Part shown: in pieces, positions 46,011-56,299 of the stretch
How positions within the stretch are numbered: position 1 is the first letter of the stretch
Layout: every line of letters begins with the position of its first letter
Assembly: GCF_028583425.1 (NCBI RefSeq)
Contig: NC_072796.1
Coordinates: 143,849,464 to 143,913,463, forward strand
Length of the DNA: 64,000 nucleotides
Direction: 5' to 3'
DNA from: Eublepharis macularius
Taxonomy: Eukaryota > Chordata > Lepidosauria > Squamata > Eublepharidae
Notes under the pieces: model-generated
Told to the model about the DNA's origin: nothing
The model's input: only the letters and a program-made list of their open reading frames with translations
Database searches by the model: none
Program-made: the position numbers and the translations under genes

Positions 46011-47936
46011 GATCAGCATATTTGGGGAAGGAGTGGCCAGAGCCTGGCATTCCAGGCACCCTGGCATGTGTCATACAATGGGGAAGACTCCCAGGAAATT
46101 ATACCCAGAGGAGCTTCCTCTAATGGGGTGAACGGATACTTACAGCCCCCCAAACACATGCTTTGTGGAGACTCTCTCCATAGGCATGGATGGGGCACAA
46201 CTGTGGGTGGGGGGTGCCAGGAAGCTGCCCTGCTGTCCTGAGCGGACCAGCTGGCCAAGCAACCCTGGGACCCATTCCCTCTGCATGAGCAGAGCCCTGA
46301 CACCACTCGCTCACCGTCTCTGAGCACTTCCACACAAGGTGGGTAAGTGCCGTTTGGATGGCAGTGGCGTGTGCCTCCGTGGGGTCTCCTTGCATTTTCA
46401 TCCAGAATGGGACCGTGGGCCCTGCTGGGGCGCCCCACACACACAGCTGTGGCTGGCATGGTGCCTGTGTTGTTTGCCTTCACTTTGTATGTCTCTGTTT
46501 TGCTTTCATGCAGGTGGCGATTCAGCAGGGAGATTCAGCAGGGGGTTGGACTAGATGGTCTGTATGGCCCCTTCCAACTCTATGATTCTATGATTCTTCC
46601 TCAGAGCAGAGCTATTACTGCTCCCACCCCTCTGGTTCCAGCCTGCCTACCTCGGGCGGCTGTTCGACCTGGGAGTCTGCCTCACTCTCAGGCATGCTGT
46701 GTTGGCATGGCACAGCCCCCTGGCCTCTGGACATGGCTCTCAAAGGGACAGGCGCCATTCTGGACAGAGGCCACTTGTGTCCTCCAACCCCTTCCTTTAA
46801 TGAAGTCTGGGTTGTTCCAAAACCGAGGTTCTGCCTTTTTGTGAGAGGACGGGACTGGCTGCGTGCCCCCTCCCTGCCTCACCTCCTCCCGCCACCTGTA
46901 ACTTCTCCTTAGGACTGCCCCTTCACATGCCCAAGGGGATGGGCTCTGGCTCAGGGGCAGTCATACTGGGGGGGGCAGGGTCTGGGGTTTGTTTGTTTGT
47001 TTTACGTGTAGCTGCAAAACATAGCGGGAGGGTTCAGTGGCACCTCGGAGGCCGACTCCACCCTTAGCAGCTTGCACAGGCCTGGAGGGCTGTTCTAGAC
47101 TGGGCACGGCTTCTCTGAGGGAGGGGTCTCTGGGTCCCTGCTGGCATCTGATAAACCATGCCGATTGTTAGTGCATGGGGAGGGGGATCCACTGCCACGG
47201 GTCAGCAGAGGCTGAGCTAGGGAGTGGCTCCCAGCCAAAATGGTAGCTCTCTGGGCTGTCCCCTTCTGCCCAGTTCCCCGTTTTCATTTGTGGGGGCAAA
47301 AAGTCATCCCCGGGGCTTTTGCCTGCCTCTCCCTTCTACCCATGTGGGGATTGAACCAGGGGGCCCAGCCGTGCTGCCCCAGCACCTTTCCACTGAGCCT
47401 TGCCTGTCCTCAGGGTGGCTGCTGGTGCTGTCAGGGCTCCAGAGGCACCTAATGCCTGCTGGGGTGCTGCTCCTTTGGAACCTCCCCCCCCCTCCTGAGG
47501 CTAGGGTGGGGGGGCCGGTTTGGGGTGTCAGAGGCTGTGAGGCAAGGCTGGCCTCTGTCTTTCCCCCTCTTCCGCCTTTCTATTTTTACTTTTCTGTGAG
47601 AAAGGTTGTGTGGTTCGGAGCAGGGAGCCCTTCTTGCTGTTCATCAGGCCCTTGCCAGGCAGGGGGAGGGCATCCCCTCTGGGCTGGGGAGGGGGCCTCT
47701 CAGACATGACTCTGGCGGGGTGCTGCTCTTACAGCCCTTCCCTCTCTGCCTACTGACGCTCTGTGCGGGTGGGTGGACGTGGTTCTGGGGGGGGCAGTGG
47801 TTGGTTTAGCAGTGGGCGATCGGCTGCACCTGTGTATGCCCCTCATGGGGCTGTCATCGGAGGCCATTGCTTGACTGGTGAATTCTGCTGGGGTTGCTAT
47901 GGGGATTCTGGCGCACATGCTACGCTGTCTCTGCAG
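46011..47936. other. No gene; one CR1 tail at 46530-46600
   Basis: ggttggactagatggtctgt...gattctatgattctt at 46545-46598 is a plus-strand CR1 3' end. The rest (G/C runs, short frames) is unrecognised. Confidence 0.45.
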
Positions 47937-48145
47937 GGTTGCCAACTCCGGATTGCCAAATTCCTGGAGATTTAGGGGCAGAATCTGGGGTGGGCAGCAG
48001 GATGTGGGGAGGGGAGGGTCATCAGTGTGGTATGAGGCCTACTTCCAAAGCAGCCCATTTCTGCATAGGAACTGATCTCTGTCATCTGGAGAGCAGTTGT
48101 AATTCTGGGAAGTCTCCAGGCCACACCAGGAGCTTGGCAACCTTA
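47937..48145 (+). mobile_element. hAT-like MITE (TAGGGTTGCCAG family)
   Basis: Ends gggttgccaac and cttggcaacctta with the family core (actgatctctgtcatctgga). I see no convincing target duplication. Confidence 0.65.
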
Positions 48146-48513
48146 TATTTGTGCCTAGCAAAGTGGGGGGGAGGGCATGCAGCGCTGTTTTCCTGTGGAA
48201 TGGCCACAAGGAGTGAACTAGCGGTGCCATGGTTATGCCAGCAGCCAGGTGCCTTCACTGGGGGGCTCTTAGGATTGCTCCGAACGTCCCGGTTCTGCTG
48301 AAATGAGACTGAAGCCTTCATTCTTTCCGTATTGCTGCAAGGATTAATAAGGTATTTTTGAATCAAAGGGATAACAAAGTTTTCCCAGTGCTTCACTCAT
48401 ATTATCCTAGGAGCTGTTAATAATTTTATCATCAAAAGCTTTATATTAGCTTGACTATTAATAGAAAATTATTGCAGTAAAATCAGTGGTAGATCTGATA
48501 ATAATTACTCAAT

Positions 48514-48706
48514 GGCTGTTTCCGCACGGCTTACTTCAACCCGGAACGCTGCGCAACATACCGAAAAACCGCGGAAGATCGTGTTTTCTCACGTGAGTTT
48601 TGCGTGCTGTTGCGCACAAAACTCACGCAAGAAAACGCGATCTTCCGTGTTTTTTTCGGCACGTTGCTCAGCGTTCCGGGTTGAGGTAAGCCGTGCGGAA
48701 ACGGCC
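48514..48706. mobile_element. Palindromic MITE (GGCCGTTTCC family)
   Basis: A 193-bp palindrome: ggctgtttccgcacggctta at the left, taagccgtgcggaaacggcc at the right, with internal aagatcg and cgatctt. Same family as 17977-18162. Confidence 0.8.
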
Positions 48707-49410
48707 AGTGATTCAGTCATTACTGGGCTAATTGAGATAACTTGTTGTGACCGGTAAATATAACCTTTGGACACTCCCACACTCCGGTTGACACATTGTG
48801 ACGCACCTGGTGTCTCAGCAACAGAGGAAGGCGATAAAGAAAGTGAATTTCCATATTTCAATTCTGCATGGGATTTCTGCTCATTTTAAATCTTTGCAAA
48901 CTTGCATTTATATACCCAATTACATTATTTATTGAAATGTCTCTGAAATTGACCGTAATGACTCACACTGTGTAATCTGTCCTGAATCTCACCGAGAAAG
49001 GCAGACTATAAATAATGTAAATAAATAAGTAAACATACAATTAAATATTGTAGAAGTCCTCATATATTGCATAACATCTCCAGCATTTAAATCTATTTTT
49101 TTCAACAATCATATTTAGCTTTGCTGGGGTGAGATATTAAATAAACAATATTTTGTATTGAGTTTCTCTTAATAGAACAAAGAGAGAATAGTTTAATATT
49201 CTTGCACATACTATCAAGGACATCACCACAAAAATCTCATTCCCACAAGATCCATATTTATGCTTTTGAATAGTTAAACTTCACAGCAGGGGACACATTT
49301 AAAATGGCACGCTTCTCTTTCTTCACACCTTTGAGACCTCAAACCCCCCTTCTGTAGCATATGCAGTGACCACCAACAACACTGAAACAGCCTGTCTAAC
49401 TTGTAGATAT
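48707..49410. other. AT-rich stretch, no gene recognised
   Basis: AT-rich with a LINE/SINE-like tail at about 48975-49040 (agaaaggcagactataaataatg). Confidence 0.4.
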
Positions 49411-49422
49411 TGATACCAGGGA

Positions 49423-49649
49423 TCCAGAGGAGTCAGCCGTGTTAGTCTGTACTAGTAGCAAAATAGAAAAGAGTCCAGTAGCACCTCTAAGACTAACCGA
49501 CTATTTACTGTAGCATAAGCTTTCGAGAACCACAGCTCTCTTCGTCAGATGCATGGAGGGTGAGAAGAAACTGGTCAGATATACAGGTGGGGAGGGGAGG
49601 GGGGAGTGGATGCAATCAGTAGCTTCTGATAACGGGATCAGTTTGCTTC
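49423..49649 (+). mobile_element. Foldback-family element C without the inverted 3' arm
   Basis: It has the head and left arm of foldback A (ccagaggagtcagccgtgtt...cttcgtcagatgc, then gaagaaactggtcagatata) but stops inside the loop at gatcagtttgcttc. It is flanked by a perfect 12-bp duplication tgataccaggga (49411-49422 and 49650-49661). Confidence 0.85.
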
Positions 49650-49751
49650 TGATACCAGGGAGGATTCTAATAATTGGTTTTCCTGCTTATCTAATCTCTT
49701 ATTAAGAAGGTATGGTTATGTTTCATTTTATTTTTAAACGTCATTTTAATG

Positions 49752-50003
49752 TAATATAATAATAATAACATTCGATTTATATACCGCCCTTCAGGACAAC
49801 TTAATACCCACTCAGAGCAGTTTAAAAATTAATTATTAACCCCACAACAAACACCCTGTGAGGCGAGTGGAGCTGAGAGAGCTCCAGAGAGCCGTGACTA
49901 GCCCAAGGTCACCCAGCTGGCTTCAAGTGGAGGAGTGGGGAGTCAAACCCGGCTCTCCCGATGAGAGTCCCGCCGCTCTTAACCACTACACCAGACTGGC
50001 TCT
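49752..50003 (-). mobile_element. tRNA-derived SINE with L2-like tail
   Basis: Minus strand: agagccagtctggtgtagtg (box A region), a box-B-like sequence near gggtttgac, the core tgaccttgggctag, and a tail gggcggtatataaatcgaat. tgtaata at both borders may be the target duplication. Confidence 0.7.
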
Positions 50004-50600
50004 CAGATTTGTAATAGCACCTGAGCAATTAAAAATCTAAAACAAAAATGGGAGCAGATTTGGCCGCAAGGTGAAAAGCCGCGCTTCAGCCCAGGTCAGC
50101 CTCTCAGCAGAGTGTGAGCTCCAGGCTCTACCCGTCAGCGCTGTCTGCCTCTGAGACAGAGCAGCTGCCGCCACCAGGGGATCTCCCCAAAGGTGTTAAG
50201 GTGTAGAAAATATGATGGCACATCAGTGGTTGGCAGTTTCTAGAGGTGCAAGAGAATGTATTCCATTCATAAAAGAAAAGCCCTTTGCCCTGATGGGGAG
50301 GGGTCATTCCGTTAGGGCAGAACAACACTGCCTCTTTCCCCTCCTTTCCTGTTTGGGAAATATTCTGTGCTGCAGAAAACTTTCTGCATATCATTTTGGC
50401 CAGTATTCAATATTCCTTCGTCTGAGAATCTGCTTCCAGGCTGCGTATAACATCCCCCATTTCAGAGGGGAATTTTGAGGTCCACCACCCTGGAACCAAA
50501 TAGTCCTTTTCCCTGTAATGGAGATGCAGGGAGGGGAGGGGGGCAAATTGGCTGTGGACTATTTGGCATAAAGACACCCTGGCCAAGCATTTGCAGATGG
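50004..50600. other. 3' flank of speriolin copy 3
   Basis: No gene recognised. Confidence 0.4.
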
Positions 50601-50606
50601 TTTATT
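50601..50606 (-). promoter_or_regulatory. Poly(A) signal of speriolin copy 3
   Basis: AATAAA on the minus strand, 50 bp past the stop, within the same agatggtttattg context as copies 1 and 2. Confidence 0.75.
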
Positions 50607-50655
50607 GTGCTTGCAGTGGGGTTAACACAGTAGGGGAGTGGGGGGGGGGGGGAGG

Positions 50656-50985
50656 TCACCAGATGAACAAGGGTTTCCCATCATCCTGCGACAGCTGATG
50701 GAGGCAGTTGAGCAGCAGCATGCAATCGGCGACCATGTCTGGGGGAACAGTATTCTTGACCACGTTCCTCAGGTTCTCTATGTCGTTGTAGGAGGCTGCT
50801 TCAGCACCCGACATCTCTGGACGTTCCCGGAGGATGCCAAAAGTGTTCACTACCTGCTCTGTAATCCTGGGGTGGGCGTCTGGGTCATAGCCCAAAGGCT
50901 TCAGGCAATTCATTATAGTGTTATAGCGCTCCATGATGACAGAGGACTGCTTTTCATTCAGTTGAGAGTAGGGATCACTTCCACT
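50656..50985 (-). CDS. SPATC1: Speriolin copy 3, last exon (exon 5)
   Basis: 330 bp, phase 0 entry after a TTCACAG acceptor, 109 codons plus TGA. It reads SGSDPYSQLNEKQSSVIMER, YNTIMNCLKPLGYDPDAHPR, ITEQVVNTFGILRERPEMSG, then CMLLLNCLHQLSQDDGKPLF and IW-stop, the end of the speriolin C-terminal domain. Copy 2 differs mainly in the first 20 residues and in the D/N-rich middle, while the last 20 are nearly identical. No disabling lesion is seen. Divergence from copy 2 is greater than the divergence between copies 1 and 2 at the DNA level, so copy 3 split first (inference from eye alignment). Confidence 0.9.
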   Translation of the reverse strand, partial: SGSDPYSQLNEKQSSVIMERYNTIMNCLKPLGYDPDAHPRITEQVVNTFGILRERPEMSGAEAASYNDIENLRNVVKNTVPPDMVADCMLLLNCLHQLSQDDGKPLFIW

Positions 50986-53734
50986 CTGTGAAGAGAGAGA
51001 AAGCATTAAGGAGTGCTTCAAGGCCAGTGGACAGATAGAAGGGCACCCCAGACCCACACATGAGAATGCGTGAAGCTGCCCAATGCCAAGATAGGATGAT
51101 CTGTTCTGGTGAGTTGTCTAGAGTCTTGGGAAGGGAGGGCTCCAGGCCAGCTTCCTGATACCATGCTTAACTAGCAATGCCAGGGACCGGACCGGGATTC
51201 CTGGAACCTTTTGCATGCATGATGAGTTGGCCACAAACATGCATGCCTCTGGAGTAAGGCAAAATGCCTGGCCATTGACTAGGTTAAAAAAGGCTGATAG
51301 ATATTGTGGGATGTCAGTGTGTATCATGAGCCAGAGGCACACTGACTCGGCCATCGTTTCTTCTTTTACTCTTGGTTATAGCAATGGCATTCTAAACTTA
51401 TATCTGTATATTGGTGTTCCACTGAAATGGATGGCTGCTGATTCTACAGTAGATCTTTACTTCCATTATATATTGCTTTTGTAACACCTGGCAAGTGCTG
51501 GGCAACAGACCCTAGCCCAGAAGGCCTCTTGGCACACTTCACAGCAGACTGAAGGCCTGAAACACACAGAAAGGGGAAGGAAAGAGAAGAGACGTAATGG
51601 CCAGTGTTCAGCATAAGAGGGGAAAGGAAGTAAAACCAGAAAAAGGAAAAATTAAGGCAGAAAGTCCAAAATGAGAAAGAAACCGGATGCAAAGACAGAG
51701 AAAAGAGGTTGTTTGAAGCCTTTTCAAGGAAGAAAGAGCAGAGGTTTTAGGAAGGAAAGAACTCCAGGAGCAGCAGAAGAAAAGGGAAGTTGTGAGGAAG
51801 AGGAGGAAGTTGTCCACAGACAGAGGACCTCGGGAGGCGAAGAGAACAGCTGGAGGAGTCTGCTGGGTAATCAGTGTGAGAAGAAATGACAAGAGGGCTC
51901 CACGGTGCCCACATTGACAATTCCAGTGACACCAGTGCTCCCCTGGGCTGTGGTGAGCAGTGGAGGGGGAATCTGGCATGCCAGTCATAGAGGCATCATT
52001 CACTGGCTCCCCAAGAAGCATCCCCCCCCCTCTCACATACCCCTCGAGCTTCTTACACCCTCTTAAACAGATGCAGAAGCACTCAGATCAGAAAAGAGAG
52101 AAGCCGAGGGCATGCCGGGTGCCTGGGAAGACTGCTTGGCACGGGCCAGAGGCTGCGGTGGCCAGCCCCTCTTGTGTTGCTCTTGGTCTCCATCTCCCTA
52201 GGAGTGGCCACATGTTCCTCCATGCCTTGCCTGGGCACAATTAGTTCCTGGATATCCAGCCAGGAGTTAGCCAACCATCCAGTCCATGTCCACTTTTTTG
52301 GCTACAAGTGGAATTCAAATACATCACCCATCCTTGCTTAGAACAGCATAAAATGTAACGGTTGTGTCTTTATTACAGACCCAGTGAATGGGTTTACTTT
52401 GATTTAACTGTCATATAATTTACTATAAAGAAACCTGGGGTATGGCAATTGGGGAGGGAGCTGAAAGCCCTGTCGGAGGTGCTGAAGACCCCTCACAAAA
52501 CTACTTTTCCCAGAGTGCCCTGGGCCACTGGAATGAGTATCAAACCAAGAGATGCTTTGCCATTGGCAAGAGCAAGACAACAACTCTTTGAATCCACCCC
52601 ATCTGTGGACTGGGTTCCCAGATTCCCTCCTGAGGTGGGGGATCCCTTGCACCCAGCTTCAGTTCCCACCACGGCTCCTGCAGCCAGTGGGAGAAAAATA
52701 ATGGGGAAAAATAGCAATCATAATGGCGCTGTTGGAATCTCTGGCAACTCTATGGTTTTTACCATAGACTTTCTGGCAATTACTAGAGAGTCATGATATC
52801 ACTCTTGGGTTTATCCCAGAAGTGATGGCATGCCAACAACCAACAGGCCCCCCATATCCCCTCCCCATGGACTCCTGTTGGCTGCCAGGATATGCTTGGC
52901 AACACTATCTGTAGGATTCATTTGGCACAAGACAGGTGCCTGGTTTTGTCTCTCCCGTTCTTTGAGGAGTGCATCAAGGCATCTCTGTTTTCAACATTCT
53001 TCATGGTCAACTGAACAGTCTCCACTGAATGATTGTGTCTCCTTTCTCTTTTCTTGTATGTTTGTTTCTTCACATTGGAAGCCTGTTGGCTTTGATCTCA
53101 TGCTTTTTATCTCACACTAGCAACAACATCCATTGGGTGAAAAAATACAGCAGGCTCTAGAAAACTGATTTGGTGCGCCCCCTTCCAGTGCCAAGCAGGT
53201 GCTTCACAGCAGCCTGGAGGCCAGAGCAGGAGGGCACTGAGGGGAGGCACGGGGAGGAGTGCTCAGGCCACTGATTCGGTGGGCCCGCTCCCGGTGGCAA
53301 GCGGGCACTTTGCAGTGGCCTCGAGGCCAGAGCCATCGGCAATGCGCCTGCACAAGGATAAAAAGTGAGTCGTCACCAATACGGCTTGCCTTTTATATAG
53401 TAGGGTTGCGCTGTGGTTCTTTAGGTGCCTAATACATATTCTTATTGTTACTGTCATTAAACAAGAGACCTCTTTCTCAATAGAGGGAAGTAAGTAATTG
53501 GGACACCCAAAGCTCCACCCTTCAGAAACCCCACAGCCAGTCCAGTTCTCACGTCTTAGCCAACCTACTCTTGACTGCCTGGGCTTGGCAGAGAGGCTGA
53601 ATTCGACTGATTATCCTCTGGCACTCACTCCCCCCCCCCCAAACTGCTTGCCTCGCTGGCTCCTTTTGCAGAGGCCAGTGCCAATGCTCCCCTCCTCACT
53701 GTCCTCAGCCTCACCAAGCAGGGACTCTCCTCAC
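50986..53734. other. Intron 4 of speriolin copy 3
   Basis: 2,749 bp with no exon. 51540-51870 is purine-rich (gaaag-rich). About 53160-53345 holds two diverged tandem copies of a roughly 105-bp unit (gtgcttcacagcagcctgga / gcactttgcagtggcctcga). Nothing else is recognised. Confidence 0.5.
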
Positions 53735-53874
53735 CTGCGTGACTTTCTTGGGGATGTTGCGAACAGTGAAGCCGTAGAGGCGGACCCGGTCAGGAAAGAT
53801 GCTGGAGAGGATCCTGCGGTCCAGTTGGAAGGCAATCTCCCCAACGATGCGCTCCATGGTCGCCTGCCTGGAAT
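53735..53874 (-). CDS. SPATC1: Speriolin copy 3, exon 4 (start of C-terminal domain)
   Basis: 140 bp, the same length and phases as in copy 2. Acceptor CTTTCAG before 53874 and donor ACGCAG/GTGAGG at 53735. It encodes [40 protein letters not shown] and IPKKVTQ, closer to mammalian speriolin than copy 2 in SIFP and FTV. Its codons use fewer CpGs than copy 2, whose exon sits in a CpG-rich island. It is separated by 2,425 bp from exon 3 and 2,749 bp from exon 5. Confidence 0.9.
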
Positions 53875-56299
53875 CTGAAAGATGTGCAGTCAGTGAGGGG
53901 TCCTGCAGCAATGGGGGGGGGGTGCACCAAGTGAGCATTGCTTGTGCTCAAGCGGTCACCCCCACCCCCCATCATCTTCACAGCTGGCCGTCTGAGGCTT
54001 CACACCCAGGCCTCCTGGACTCAGCAGAGCCCCCCGACAGCATCTCCCCCTCCCCACTGGCTGCCTCCTCTCTTCTCCTGCCCCTCCAGTCACTTCACTT
54101 TCCTGGCTGACACACAGGAGCTGAACCTGCCCAGGCTGTTGAAAGGGGACTCACTGAGGCTGCAGCTTCTTTCTTGGAGAGCAGAATGGACCTGCATGGG
54201 GGGCAGCCTGTCACACTGGGGTGACAAGGAGGGGTTGGACCAAAAACTCCTGGTGTGTTGTACTACACAGGCATCCAGCGCAGCTTACATCGCAGCTGCA
54301 CCAGGCCCTCAAGCCCTAGTGTGTGCAACTGACTTTGGAACTGGAGCTAGGAATTTGACTGGCACACACTGGACTCTGCACGTCTGGCCCGTTTTGCACT
54401 GGGATGAGATGCTGTGTGACAATCAGGTTGGTGGTTCTTACATGTCAGTAAAAACAAATGTCTGTTTTGTCCCTTGTTCTGCAGTATTTGTACTACATTC
54501 ATAAAGATACCAAGTCTGGATAGTCCCACCCAGTAAAAGGCTCAAATTTGGTACGCATCTGTCCCTGGGGCTCTGCTAAAATGGGCCTTAAACCAGGGCT
54601 GCTGCAACGTCATTCCCTCCTACTCTAACACGATGGGGAGTCCTTAAAAAAAAAAAAACACCTCAAACCAGGAACGCGAAGGTGTATCCCAGACTGCCTG
54701 CAGCACTTCCCTGTCATCCAGGAAGCTGGAAAATAATAAACGAGCAGGGAAGGGCCCTTTGGCTGCAATGTCCGCCTCCCCTTGGGACAGGAGGACTTGG
54801 GGACAGAGACCCGCCGGCCACAGGAGAGGAGGGAGGGCAGGTCAGACTAGACAAGGTGCAAAGATATCGCCCAACACCGGGTCTCTCGACAGGGTTGCAA
54901 AAAAGCAGCCGCTGGAGTGGATCATGGGGGGGTGGGGCGGTTGTTTGGATGCTCAGTTTGCCCTCAGGAGTTGCTGTTCATCTCATGGGGAAAATGCCCC
55001 CTCCTGGAGCGACTAGCCCTGTTTTTTTTGGGGGGGGGAGGGTGCATTGGAGAAATCGTGCCCAGGGGAAGGACTGCCGGGAACTCCCCTGTGTTCTCAA
55101 TGTGATGCTCCTTAATAACCCTCTGAATGGGGGAGGGAAAATGCCACTGGCAGGCAGGAAAGAGGACGATGCCGGCTTGCACAGAGGAAGCACAGAGCAG
55201 CATCTGCGGGGTGGGGGAATGCCCGGTGTGGACGAGCACATGGCCAAAGACTTTCCTGTGCCAACTGCCTGCACATGAGAGAACGCAGCTCTTGGCCTTG
55301 GGCTGTATTGTGTTGTAGAGAGACAGCATGGCTTGTGCAAAAAGCAAGCGGAGAAAGCCATGCAAGCTACAGCTCAGGAGAGCTGGATTCTCCTCTGCTT
55401 GGGATGATGCCTGTGGGCAAAGAAGGGGGGGGGCTCTGAGGCTCACGGGCACGACTTTCAACCACAGGGTGCCTGAGGTGCCTTACAGTGCCTCAGGCTG
55501 GCATGATACCTACAGGATGAGGATGCTGCAAGTTGCAACACCTCGGCAAAGAAGGCCCCTGCTCCCCCACCAGCCCCCTGGCAAGTGCTAGCCTACAGAG
55601 GCTTGTCCGGCTACAACTCCTCCAATGCAGCTCTGCCACATCAACCCAGGAGGGCCACTGGACTCATCCCAAGCCCTCTCTGCCTGTCCACTACTTTGTT
55701 CCTCCGTGCCCTCCGTGCTTTCCAGCCACAAATGGTGCAGTTGCTGCCACAGCCTCCTGCCACAGCCCTCCTGGGAACTGGCCGGGAACCCTGCCCCTTG
55801 AGCCATGGGGGAAACCTAGGCCTTGCTGTGGGGTCTGGGTCTTAATCTGTCCATGCTCCACTGCTTCATGCCACGAAGCTTTCCTTTCCTTGGGGCAGAC
55901 TTTCTGTGCAGCTGAACAACTGCTCGTGTATCTCACAGGTGCCACTCCCCTGCCTACGCCGCTAGGCCATCCAGCCCTCCTTGGTCCACCAAGCCTGCAC
56001 GAGACAAGGTCCTGGCCTGCCTCCCTCGTCAACAGTTGCCCCTCCGCCCTTGGCTGGGCCTCCTGGAACCCTCCAGCCCACGGCAGCCCTTCGGCCCTCA
56101 CCCACTCCCGGCACACTTGCTCAGCTCCCTGTGCCCAGTGCAGTGGCAAGCTTTGGGCTCCAGATTTGGGCCTGATGCTGCTCTCTGAGTGCATCTGCTC
56201 AGCATCCATCTCAATGACAAGGCAGGGAATTTGCTCCGTGCATCAAACAACTGCCTACCGCCTCCACCCCACCGGGCCCGGCCTCGGGGTCTGTCTCAC
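53875..56299. other. Intron 3 of speriolin copy 3
   Basis: 2,425 bp. A poly(A) run lies at about 54647 and a G run at about 55033. Open frames at 54680-56200 have no recognisable domain. Confidence 0.5.
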
